Below, piece by piece: positions 1 to 7,182 of a stretch of 7,390 nt of DNA; within the stretch, counting starts at the first letter, position 1, and the number at the start of each line of letters is the position of its first letter. The stretch is from an uncultured Saprospiraceae bacterium (GTDB taxonomy: Bacteria > Bacteroidota > Bacteroidia > Chitinophagales > Saprospiraceae). The DNA lies in assembly GCA_938002705.1 (NCBI GenBank), contig CALLAG010000172.1:1-7390 (forward strand), given 5' to 3'. Under the pieces are notes generated by a model. That model did not search any database. It had not been told where the DNA came from and saw only the letters and a list, made by a program, of their open reading frames with translations. The translations under genes were made by a program, and so were the position numbers.

Positions 1-2323
1 ATACATTACCAGTCGAAACGCCTTCGGAATAAGTAGGGTTATATAATTCAAAAACTTGCTGTGCCTGCTGACCAAAATCGTATACCCAAATGGACCTATT
101 CTGTGGATCTGATTCTGGAGACACTAACATAAAAGTACCCGCAAGTCGCGAGGCATCCTTAGCTATAACAATATTATCCCATATGGCATCTTCGATCAAG
201 ATACTCTCTTGCATAGTCGGTGTCGTACCCGACCAGTTAATTTCTATAAGATGGACCTTTCTATCCTCTCCCACGAATACTATATTCTCACCATCATCTG
301 TGATACTTGGCTTAGAATATACATCAGTCATCGTTAGTGGATTAAATAAAAATTCGCTTTGGGTAATATTGATCATGTAAAGATTAGATAATTCTGCATC
401 TGCAAATAACAATAAGTCGTCACCAGGATTCACCTCGACTTCTTGTTCGTAATCAGTTTCTCCCTGACCTTCGATACCTACTTGATCAAAAGAAACGGCT
501 GCTTGTGTCGCTACATTTGGATTGCCACTATATAGATCATTAGCCGATTTGATAACGGCATTACGTAGATCCTTAAATTGTGACGAACGTGTCAGGTATG
601 TAGTCAATGCTCTGTAGTATACTCTCTCAGCGATTTCCTTAGAAGTTGCCGTCGCAAGAAGGTAATATGCTCTATTAGGTATACCACTATTGATATGTAC
701 GCCGCCATTATCTAAGGAGCCAGTATATCTTTCATTATAATGTCTCGGTTGCCAGCCACCTCCAAAGTCTCCAGCAGAGGCACCATTGTGAGGGTCTTGC
801 ATATTACGTAGAGCACTGCCATTACGTAATACATCTTCTCCTATAAACCAATCATCACGATCTATCATAGCTCCAAATATATCAGCAAACGATTCATTCA
901 AAGCTCCAGACTCTCCAGAGTACTCAAGGTTAGCAGTAGCTTGTATGACGCCATGAGTCATCTCATGTCCTGCAACATCCAGTCCTCTGCCTAATGGTAA
1001 GAACATATTATCACCATTACCATAGAAGATCCCTAATCCATTCCAGAATGCATTACCCATAGATGTACCATCTTCGTTACCGACATTGACAAATGAGATT
1101 ATATTCTGACCGTTACCGCTTATAGACTCTCTTCCATGCACTAACTTAAAGTAGTCATATGCATTACCTGCATTATAATGGGCCGATACGCCTTCTGGGG
1201 AACTGCCCCATCTATTGTCTGATGATGTGACATGAAAATAGTCTGCATTATTAGCAGGAGAATCATTCCTCATATCGATAGTCCAGATTACCCCCTCAGG
1301 GCTATTAGGCATAGTAGAACTCCCAGAATTATACATCGCTCTAGATGCATCTATTAAGAAGAAGTCTCCACCTACATCATAAGTTTGTATTGTTCTATTA
1401 GCACCTAAGAGATCATTAGCATCTGCTGTAGCTTGACCGTCTACAATAGATTTATTTATATCCTGATCATGATGTCCGTTGCACTTATGTGTTGCGTTAT
1501 CATGATTATGGAATTTGCATATAATTGATCTTTCGACGATAGTCCTACCGTCTGTGGCATCTATAATATACTCTATGTGTTCTGCCATATGAGGGTATAC
1601 AGTCATATGATACGCTAACTTATATTCGTCGTTATCTTTATAATACACCAGTTCTTGTTCTATCTGATTTTTCTCTATTCTATGATTAATACCATTTAGA
1701 AAATTCCAGTTGGTGTCAAAATCTTTAAGTGATGATTTGATATTTTCTGTGATGACATCTGCTTCGATCACAGCTGATTTTTCATTAGGCAATAATTCAG
1801 ATTGTACATAGTTCCCATTCTGAGATACGATAATATCATTCTCTGCATGGAGAATAACCTCTGCATTATAGACCTTAATACCGTTATGGTATTGCTGTAC
1901 TTTAACATGAGATTGTCCTATCTCATCTGTCCATATTTTAGATGGTTTAAAATCTGTTTTTTCCGCATCCAGTTTTAACACCGTAGTAGCTGCAGCCAAC
2001 CAATCATTTGTTTTAGCTTCCCAAGAATCATTCATATCCTGAGATACTCTCCCATTTAGCCAGAGTATATTTTCGCTATCATCCATCTGCTCGATGTTAA
2101 ACTTAGCTACTTGTAGACTCGACTTATGGAGTGGTGTAAAGTTAGTACTCGAAAAATTTGTGGTATTCTTCTTTGCAGGATCATATAGGTTCTTCTTTAC
2201 ACTAATTTTATTTTCAAGATTTACCTTTGGTGCTTTAGCATCGATTGTTCTTTGCTTGACCTGAGCTTGAGCTAGGTTATAGAATAATGTTAAACAAAGG
2301 ATACTTATTATTACCTTTTTCAT
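1..2323 (-). CDS. Secreted thermolysin-family (M4) zinc metallopeptidase with C-terminal beta-propeller-like region, 3' end outside window
   Basis: This is a secreted zinc endopeptidase. The frame is open from ATG at 2323 to the window edge (774 codons), so the C-terminus is missing. Residues 1-20 form a signal peptide ending in AQA. An FTP-like propeptide segment lies around residues 125-170 (SHVKVQQYHNGIKVYNAEV), followed by a PepSY-like part up to about 265. The M4 core covers roughly 310-618. Its zinc motif is H453-E-M-T-H457, the third ligand is E477 in NESFAD, and Y468 and H543 (GGVHINSG) match thermolysin Tyr157 and His231. Spacings agree with thermolysin (20 residues from the second His to the Glu), so the enzyme should be active. 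From about residue 634 the sequence has PD40/TolB-like propeller strands (KPSITDDGENIVFV, IWVYDF). A type IX secretion sorting domain could follow beyond the edge but is not visible. The gene lies 20 bp downstream of the lipoprotein gene, probably on the same transcript. The family call is firm; the propeller assignment is less certain. Confidence 0.95.
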   Translation of the reverse strand, partial: MKKVIISILCLTLFYNLAQAQVKQRTIDAKAPKVNLENKISVKKNLYDPAKKNTTNFSSTNFTPLHKSSLQVAKFNIEQMDDSENILWLNGRVSQDMNDSWEAKTNDWLAAATTVLKLDAEKTDFKPSKIWTDEIGQSHVKVQQYHNGIKVYNAEVILHAENDIIVSQNGNYVQSELLPNEKSAVIEADVITENIKSSLKDFDTNWNFLNGINHRIEKNQIEQELVYYKDNDEYKLAYHMTVYPHMAEHIEYIIDATDGRTIVERSIICKFHNHDNATHKCNGHHDQDINKSIVDGQATADANDLLGANRTIQTYDVGGDFFLIDASRAMYNSGSSTMPNSPEGVIWTIDMRNDSPANNADYFHVTSSDNRWGSSPEGVSAHYNAGNAYDYFKLVHGRESISGNGQNIISFVNVGNEDGTSMGNAFWNGLGIFYGNGDNMFLPLGRGLDVAGHEMTHGVIQATANLEYSGESGALNESFADIFGAMIDRDDWFIGEDVLRNGSALRNMQDPHNGASAGDFGGGWQPRHYNERYTGSLDNGGVHINSGIPNRAYYLLATATSKEIAERVYYRALTTYLTRSSQFKDLRNAVIKSANDLYSGNPNVATQAAVSFDQVGIEGQGETDYEQEVEVNPGDDLLLFADAELSNLYMINITQSEFLFNPLTMTDVYSKPSITDDGENIVFVGEDRKVHLIEINWSGTTPTMQESILIEDAIWDNIVIAKDASRLAGTFMLVSPESDPQNRSIWVYDFGQQAQQVFELYNPTYSEGVSTGNV

Positions 2324-2343
2324 TTATAGTTATTTATTGATAA

Positions 2344-2808
2344 TTATTTAATAGGGAGTGATGCATCCTTTATCGCAGTATTCACACTTTTAGCGAAAGC
2401 AAAAAGATTCTTATGATATATTCTTAATGACTCTGGTGCCGCTTCTACATAATCTGCCCACTGAATTCTGTGAGGCTCTTTATCCTTCCTATCTATAACG
2501 ATATAATGCGTCATATTGCCAGTTTCATCTATGTTAAGAGTATCAAATTTCATAGCATCATAACTGCTAAAAAACTGCTTAGCCTTATCTTTCATATCAT
2601 GAGGTAGCTGATCAACAAAACCTTCTGAGCCGGTCCCTTTATAAAAATCACCATTAGAAAGAAGAGTATATTCAGTAATCTTCCCCGAAAATCCACCTCC
2701 TGAGCCAAAAGTAATTTTATCTCCTGTATAATCATATGGTGTATTATACTTTGACTTACAAGCAATTAAGCAACTTAGACTGATAATAGCGACGTAGAGT
2801 AATTTCAT
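2344..2808 (-). CDS. Small predicted lipoprotein of unknown function
   Basis: I do not recognise a named family. The 154-residue product begins with a basic, hydrophobic signal sequence and a lipobox L14-I-A-C17, so it should be lipidated at Cys17 and anchored in a cell-envelope membrane. The mature part has a Gly-rich strand region (ITFGSGGGFSG, residues 32-42) followed by EYTLLSNGDFYKG, a middle helix (about 70-85) and a C-terminal helix (about 124-147). This suggests a small alpha/beta domain. The frame stays open upstream to an ATG at 2886, but only the ATG at 2808 places the signal sequence at the N-terminus, and the 26 extra residues look like leader translation, so I chose 2808. The M4 protease gene follows after 20 bp, which suggests co-transcription. 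A role as partner, inhibitor or chaperone of the protease is only a guess from position. Confidence 0.85.
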   Translation of the reverse strand: MKLLYVAIISLSCLIACKSKYNTPYDYTGDKITFGSGGGFSGKITEYTLLSNGDFYKGTGSEGFVDQLPHDMKDKAKQFFSSYDAMKFDTLNIDETGNMTHYIVIDRKDKEPHRIQWADYVEAAPESLRIYHKNLFAFAKSVNTAIKDASLPIK

Positions 2809-2995
2809 ATTTCGTTTTATTATATGTAAAGTTATGCTAGTTTGACAAACTATAGGAAATATTAACTTTGGTTTTGATATATCCAAGAAATTACCATAAT
2901 TTTATGTTAACACTAAATATATCGAAACAAAAGCAATTTTTGTCCCGTTATATGAGTGTTGTTGAAATAATTTTAAATTTAAATAAATATATCAA
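2809..2995. promoter_or_regulatory. Divergent intergenic region with promoters for both directions
   Basis: This 187-bp, very AT-rich spacer separates the minus-strand lipoprotein/protease pair from the plus-strand Cys-rich gene, so it must carry both start signals. I looked for the Bacteroidota TTTG / TAnnTTTG pair. Only imperfect -7 candidates appear: TAATTTTA at 2968-2975 for the plus gene, with TTTTTG 25 bp upstream (longer than usual), and TAACTTTA on the minus strand at 2834-2827. None has a convincing -33 partner. Neither start codon has a clear Shine-Dalgarno sequence, and both leaders are A-rich, as is usual in this phylum. Confidence 0.5.
2838..2852. promoter_or_regulatory. Perfect 7-1-7 palindrome, possible operator upstream of lipoprotein gene
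   Basis: The sequence TAGTTTG-A-CAAACTA is a perfect inverted repeat with a one-base centre. It lies 30-44 bp upstream of the lipoprotein start at 2808, where a promoter would be expected. It is too tight to be a good RNA hairpin, so binding of a dimeric regulator is the more natural reading. No second copy was noticed in the window, and chance cannot be excluded in AT-rich DNA. Confidence 0.3.
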
Positions 2996-3460
2996 ATGAG
3001 AAATCTACTATTCATTTTTGCTTTCATATTTTCAGTAGGAGCGATAAATGCTCAGAAAGTATGTACTAAAGCTAATGCTAAGGCATGTGCTAAGGCTTGC
3101 GCCAAAGCAGGTGTAACTTGTATTATCATGGAAGAAGGTTCTGAGACTAGCGTAGCTTCAGCTATGGCTGCTGCAGAATTAGCTGCTTCTAATGACGAGG
3201 CTATCGAGAAAAGAGTATGTTCTAAGTCTGGTTCTGTCAGTTTCTTCAAGTCTCAGACTTGTGCAAAGTCTGGTAAAATATCTAAAGAGGAAGTATTATA
3301 TGATGTAAAGAGTTCTTCTTTCGTCAATGTATCTCCTTCAGATATGATCTCTGACCAGGAAGCTCAGATCATCAAAACTTCTAATGAGACCACTTCTAAA
3401 GCAAAGACTTGTTCTAAAAAAGGAGCAAAATGTTGTGCAAGCAAGAAGAAAGGAGCTTAA
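2996..3460 (+). CDS. Secreted Cys/Lys/Ala-rich small protein with repeated C-x-K-x-G motifs
   Basis: I do not recognise a characterised family. The 154-residue product has a signal peptide (residues 1-19, cut after INA), so it is exported, and there is no lipobox. The mature protein has nine cysteines: C23, C31, C35, C42, C75, C89, C139, C146 and C147. Residues 23-39 repeat a four-residue C/N-x-K-A unit. A C-x-K-x-G motif occurs at 35-39, 75-79, 89-93 and 139-143, and the two central copies are 14 residues apart, like a short tandem repeat. An Ala-rich helix (about 52-65) and a segment with FVNVSPSDM (109-117) lie between them, and the C-terminus is Lys-rich. The alternating Cys and Lys suggest metal binding or disulfide cross-linking in the envelope; this is inference from composition. 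The gene is divergent from the lipoprotein/protease pair and ends 26 bp before a strong terminator, so it is probably monocistronic. Confidence 0.87.
   Translation: MRNLLFIFAFIFSVGAINAQKVCTKANAKACAKACAKAGVTCIIMEEGSETSVASAMAAAELAASNDEAIEKRVCSKSGSVSFFKSQTCAKSGKISKEEVLYDVKSSSFVNVSPSDMISDQEAQIIKTSNETTSKAKTCSKKGAKCCASKKKGA
3062..3112 (+). repeat. Short in-frame tandem repeat encoding C/N-x-K-A units
   Basis: Residues 23-39 of the Cys-rich protein read CTKA-NAKA-CAKA-CAKA-G. The underlying 12-bp units share GCTAAGGC-like cores with codon-level drift. This looks like local duplication within the gene. The degenerate third positions suggest the repeat is old or kept by selection on the protein. Confidence 0.65.
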
Positions 3461-3486
3461 TTAAGCACTTTTATAAAAAATAAATT

Positions 3487-3518
3487 AAAGCTCTAACCTT
3501 CTGGTTAGGGCTTTTTTT
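3487..3518 (+). terminator. Intrinsic terminator of the Cys-rich gene
   Basis: A 12-bp stem pairs 3487-3498 (AAAGCTCTAACC) with 3503-3514 (GGTTAGGGCTTT). It has one T-G wobble and a TTCT loop, and a run of seven T residues covers 3512-3518. It lies 26 bp after the stop codon of the Cys-rich gene. It separates that gene from the three-gene operon starting at 3615, which must therefore have its own promoter between about 3519 and 3614. Confidence 0.92.
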
Positions 3519-3614
3519 GATTTTAGTCCTTATTTGGAGTCCATTATTGAAGAGTGATGTTATATTTTTATATATTTAAATTTATAATATGTTTAGTTTT
3601 CCCCAATATCAATC

Positions 3615-5678
3615 ATGGCTTCCAAGAAAAATAAAGTAAAAAAATCTAAAGCAAACAAAAAAGGTAATACTAAAGCAGTAGTATCTAAACACTCAAAGGA
3701 CAAACAACCCCGTGATACTAAAAAGTATGGTATTGCTCTACTTATCGTGATTGTGACAGCCATAACGTTTTCAAGCTCTCTAAATAACGAATTTGTCAAT
3801 TGGGATGATGATAAGAACTTTCTGGAGAACGATATAGTGAGTACTGTAGATAAGAAAAACTTCTGGAGCAATACGGCTGAGATATTTAAGTCTGATGTTA
3901 TCGGTGGTTATAATCCGCTGACCATATTCACATTTGCTGTGGAGAAGAGAATATATGGATTTGATCAGCCTTATAACTGGCATCTTAATAACCTTATACT
4001 GCATCTCCTCTGTACCCTATTCGTATTCCTCATAGCTTATCGTCTTAAGTTAGGTTATCTAGGAGCTGCTGTATTAGCATTGATGTTCGGTATACATCCT
4101 ATGCGAGTAGAATCAGTGGCTTGGGTGACTGAAAGAAAAGATGTCCTTTTCGGACTTTTCTACCTTATATCCATGTACTATTACATCAAGGGCAAGCAAG
4201 AAGGATTTAAGACTAAGTGGATTGTAATTATAGGAGTAGCATTTATACTTTCATTATTATCTAAGATACAAGCCGTCTTACTTCCTATAACACTCATATT
4301 TGTAGATTACTATCTCTCTAAGGATTCTAAGCTTAGCGTCAAAAGTATCGCATCTAAGTGGCCCTTCTATATAGGATCACTTATCATAGGTATCACCAAT
4401 ATAATGTTCTTGGCCAAGCAAGGATCTATAGTCCAACAGGAGTATCATGGCCTGAGTAGACTATTCATAGGTGGATATCAACTGACAGTGTATTATATAA
4501 AATCGATTGTACCTTACAGATTATCACCATTATATCCATATCCTGCAAGTTTACCATGGTATATATATGCCTCCGTATTATCGTTCTTAGGTACTGGAGC
4601 CTTACTATGGTTTTCCTATGCTAAGAGATGGAAAGTTTGGTTTTTTGGTATCGGAATATTCATAAGTAACGTCATATTACTGTTGCAGATAGTCGGTGCT
4701 GGTCAGGGGTTTCTTGCTGATAGATTTACATATATCGCTTATTTCGGTTTGTTTTTTATCATGGCTTATTATGTCCAAAAGCTGTATAATGAAAAAGAAA
4801 AATTCCAGAAGCCTTTGCTGATAATATTAGCGGTGGTCTTCGGTGCATATGCCTACATATCATACAACCAAAATAAAATATGGAAGAACAGTGATACATT
4901 ATGGACTCACGTTCTGAAATACTATAAAAAGACGACATTACCATATGGTAATAGAGCTAACTATCGCAGAGATTATAGCCAAGAGCTCAGCAAACAAGCG
5001 AATGCCCTACAGAATCAAAATCCTCAGAAGGCCCAGCAATATAGAACTCTAAGTAATAACTACGTATCACTTGCACTTGCCGATTATGCCTCAGTCATAA
5101 AGCTAGTAGATACTAAGCCCGATCCCTATAATTCCAGAGCAAGACTTTACTTTAACTTTAGTCATCGAGATAGCTTAGCTAAAGCATTAATTAATTATAA
5201 TAAAGCTATAGAACTCGACCCTCAGAATGTAGAATATAGAGTGAATCGTGGTGCAACATATGCTAAACTCGGAGATATGCAAAATGCGCTAATACAGCTT
5301 AATGAGGCTGAGAAGATAGATCCTACATTTGGAAATATATATCTTAACAGATCAGTTATCAATAACTCTACTCGCAACTACCCAGCAGCACTTGTAGATA
5401 TAGATAAGTATCTAAGCTACAACCCTTATAAGTCATCAGATATGTGGTACGAAAAAGGGAGACTGCACAGCATCCTGAATGATCCCGCTAAATCGATAGA
5501 TGCACTTACCAGAGCCATATCAATGCAAGCTAAAGGCATCTATTATTCCGAGAGGGCTAAAGCTTACTATAATCTGAATAATATACCAGCTGCTAAAGCA
5601 GATGTCGCTAATGCCCAGCGAGCAGGATATCAAGTCAGTCAAGAATTAATCAATCAGCTATCTAATATTCAACAATAA
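3615..5678 (+). CDS. TMTC-like GT-C glycosyltransferase with C-terminal TPR repeats
   Basis: This is a predicted inner-membrane glycosyltransferase of the GT-C fold that would use a polyprenyl-phosphate sugar as donor. The 687-residue protein has a strongly basic cytoplasmic tail (2-37) and a first membrane helix (about 38-55). The first external loop carries W63-D-D-D66, the position of the catalytic acidic residues in GT-C enzymes. Family signatures follow: YNPLT (99-103), HLNNLILH (123-130), HPMRVESVAW (161-170) with ERKD, LLSKIQAVLLP (214-224), ADRFTYIAYFG (368-378) and WKNSDTLW (423-430). These match bacterial relatives of eukaryotic TMTC O-mannosyltransferases (CAZy GT105). Many hydrophobic segments span up to about 415. 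TPR-type helices fill about 440-675, clearest at AINYNKAIELDP-like segments (520-575), and should face the periplasm. A Gln/Asn-rich stretch (457-481) interrupts the first repeats. The DPM1-like GT2 gene follows after 4 bp, which fits donor supply. Acceptor and sugar are unknown. Confidence 0.9.
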   Translation: MASKKNKVKKSKANKKGNTKAVVSKHSKDKQPRDTKKYGIALLIVIVTAITFSSSLNNEFVNWDDDKNFLENDIVSTVDKKNFWSNTAEIFKSDVIGGYNPLTIFTFAVEKRIYGFDQPYNWHLNNLILHLLCTLFVFLIAYRLKLGYLGAAVLALMFGIHPMRVESVAWVTERKDVLFGLFYLISMYYYIKGKQEGFKTKWIVIIGVAFILSLLSKIQAVLLPITLIFVDYYLSKDSKLSVKSIASKWPFYIGSLIIGITNIMFLAKQGSIVQQEYHGLSRLFIGGYQLTVYYIKSIVPYRLSPLYPYPASLPWYIYASVLSFLGTGALLWFSYAKRWKVWFFGIGIFISNVILLLQIVGAGQGFLADRFTYIAYFGLFFIMAYYVQKLYNEKEKFQKPLLIILAVVFGAYAYISYNQNKIWKNSDTLWTHVLKYYKKTTLPYGNRANYRRDYSQELSKQANALQNQNPQKAQQYRTLSNNYVSLALADYASVIKLVDTKPDPYNSRARLYFNFSHRDSLAKALINYNKAIELDPQNVEYRVNRGATYAKLGDMQNALIQLNEAEKIDPTFGNIYLNRSVINNSTRNYPAALVDIDKYLSYNPYKSSDMWYEKGRLHSILNDPAKSIDALTRAISMQAKGIYYSERAKAYYNLNNIPAAKADVANAQRAGYQVSQELINQLSNIQQ

Positions 5679-5682
5679 GGTT

Positions 5683-6387
5683 TTGAAATTAAGTATAATT
5701 ATCCCAGCATATAATGAGGAACGTACACTTCAGAATATTTTCGAGAGAGTGATGGAAGTTGACCTTATCGGGAATTTCGATAAAGAGATTATCATCGTAG
5801 ACGATTGCTCTACTGATGGAACCTCTGATATAGGTAGAGATATAGCAGATAGAAACTCTAATGTACAATACACAAGACATGAGGTTAACAAAGGCAAAGG
5901 TGCAGCACTACATACAGGTATCGATGTCGCCACAGGAGATTATATTATAGTACAAGACGCTGACTTAGAGTATGATCCTAAGGAATTCAACTTGTTACTG
6001 CAGCCGGTAATAGATGGATTCGCTGATATCGTATACGGTAGTCGGTTCCAATCTGGAAAGGCACATCGTATATTATTCTTCTGGCACACCCTCGGTAACA
6101 AGATACTCACTACAATGTCTAATATGTTCTCCAACCTTAATCTTACAGATATGGAGACATGCTATAAATTATTCTCAGCGCCTATTATTAAGAGTTTGAC
6201 ATTAAAAGAAAAGAGATTCGGCTTTGAGCCTGAGGTTACTGCTAAGATCGCAAAAGTAAAAGACATCAGAATCTATGAAGTAGGCATATCCTACTATGGA
6301 AGGACTTACGCTGAAGGTAAAAAAATAAACTGGAAGGATGGCGTAAGAGCTCTCTATTGTATAATACGCTATAACCTATTCAAATAA
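5683..6387 (+). CDS. DPM1-like family 2 glycosyltransferase (polyprenyl-phosphate sugar synthase), TTG start
   Basis: This 234-residue cytoplasmic enzyme is predicted to transfer a hexose (mannose or glucose) from a nucleotide sugar to a polyprenyl phosphate, as dolichyl-phosphate mannose synthase DPM1 does. The GT-A fold begins at once with KLSIIIPAYNEE (residues 2-13). It carries D40-D41 in IIIVDDCSTDGT, NKGKGAAL (69-76), the metal-binding D92-A-D94 in QDADLEYDP, YGSRF (118-122), TDMETCYKLF (155-164), and FGFEPEVTAKI (179-189). There are no C-terminal membrane helices, so it is the soluble DPM1 type. The start is TTG at 5683: the first beta strand needs it, the next ATG lies inside the domain, and an in-frame stop sits at 5647-5649. 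It begins 4 bp after the GT-C gene, so translational coupling is likely. The methyltransferase gene follows after 6 bp. Mannose versus glucose cannot be decided here. Confidence 0.92.
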   Translation: MKLSIIIPAYNEERTLQNIFERVMEVDLIGNFDKEIIIVDDCSTDGTSDIGRDIADRNSNVQYTRHEVNKGKGAALHTGIDVATGDYIIVQDADLEYDPKEFNLLLQPVIDGFADIVYGSRFQSGKAHRILFFWHTLGNKILTTMSNMFSNLNLTDMETCYKLFSAPIIKSLTLKEKRFGFEPEVTAKIAKVKDIRIYEVGISYYGRTYAEGKKINWKDGVRALYCIIRYNLFK

Positions 6388-6393
6388 AAGTCG

Positions 6394-7125
6394 ATGAAGG
6401 ATAATTTTGTTTTTCCAGATGTAGATGAGGTCGGTATAGAAACTTTAGAAGCTGTATCTATTGCTGTCAACTTCAATGAATGGATGTACAAAACCATCAG
6501 TAAGCATTGTTCTGGTAAGATATTAGAAATAGGTAGTGGAATAGGAAATATATCACAACACTTTATAGAAAATAATCAAGATATAACGCTCACTGATATA
6601 AGAGACAATTATGTCGATTCTCTAAAGGAACAATTCCCGACCCATAAGAACAATACCTATCTTATGGATCTCGTAGATAATAATTTTGAAGAAAAATATG
6701 CCACATTCATAGGCACTTACGATACTGTATTTGCACTTAATGTAGTAGAACACATCCAAGATGATAAGTTAGCAATAACAAATGCCACAAAACTCCTTAA
6801 GCCTAACGGTAAGCTCGTTATACTTGTCCCAGCATATCAGTTGCTATATAACTCCTTCGATACAGCCTTAGAGCATTACAGGAGATATACGAAGACTTCA
6901 CTTAACGAACTCATCTCTTCGGAGTTAGAATTAGACCATTCGCAGTATTTTAATGCATTCGGTATGTTAGGATGGTTTGTATCAGGAAGAGTCCTCAAAA
7001 AAAAGACTATCCCCATCAAGCAAATGAAAATCTACGACAAGCTCCTATTCATAGCTAAGACAATCGATAAACTCACTTTTAATCAGATAGGTCTATCTGT
7101 GATATCTGTTGGGATTAAAAAATAA
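6394..7125 (+). CDS. Class I SAM-dependent methyltransferase
   Basis: This 243-residue soluble enzyme has a Rossmann-type SAM-binding domain. Motif I is E45-I-G-S-G-I-G51, the acidic residue ending strand 2 is D68 (LTDIRD), and LNVVEHI (115-121) is the post-II/motif IV region. LLKPNGKLVILVPA (134-147) is the usual strand 5 segment. The part after it, LYNSFDTALEHYRRYTK (151-167), resembles methyltransferases that are found next to, or fused with, DPM1-like GT2 enzymes in bacteria; this is from memory. It is the last gene of the operon, 6 bp after the GT2 gene, so a substrate in the same glycan or lipid-sugar pathway is likely. Neither the methyl acceptor nor O- versus N-methylation can be read from the sequence. 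It looks complete and uses ATG. Confidence 0.9.
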   Translation: MKDNFVFPDVDEVGIETLEAVSIAVNFNEWMYKTISKHCSGKILEIGSGIGNISQHFIENNQDITLTDIRDNYVDSLKEQFPTHKNNTYLMDLVDNNFEEKYATFIGTYDTVFALNVVEHIQDDKLAITNATKLLKPNGKLVILVPAYQLLYNSFDTALEHYRRYTKTSLNELISSELELDHSQYFNAFGMLGWFVSGRVLKKKTIPIKQMKIYDKLLFIAKTIDKLTFNQIGLSVISVGIKK

Positions 7126-7182
7126 GTCTCTTCACCAAAGAAAAAATTCCATCACACGCCTTTTAATAAAGTAAGACTTATG

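Noticed and set aside
90..380. Plus-strand open frame of 96 codons at the left edge
   Set aside because: It lies wholly antisense to the M4 protease frame, whose translation gives coherent domain sequence there. The plus-strand product has no recognisable features.
2809..2886. Longer start for the lipoprotein gene at 2886
   Set aside because: It would put 26 residues before the signal sequence and lipobox and would run through the likely promoter and the palindrome.
3052..3249. Minus-strand open frame antisense to the Cys-rich gene
   Set aside because: It is Ala/Leu-rich only because it mirrors the C-x-K-A repeat codons, and the plus-strand gene has a signal peptide and its own terminator.
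2972..3584. TTTAAATTTA upstream of both the Cys-rich gene (2972-2981) and the GT-C gene (3575-3584) as a shared regulatory element
   Set aside because: It is a low-complexity A/T palindrome in very AT-rich spacers, at different distances from the start codons (15 and 31 bp), so chance is enough.
3588..3595. TATGTTTA as the -7 element of the operon promoter
   Set aside because: It matches TAnnTTTG except for the last base, but no -33 TTG lies at a suitable distance (the nearest is about 38 bp upstream), so it is not listed as a feature.
5689..6199. Several short frames overlapping the GT2 gene on both strands
   Set aside because: They overlap a gene with clear GT-A motifs throughout and show no features of their own.
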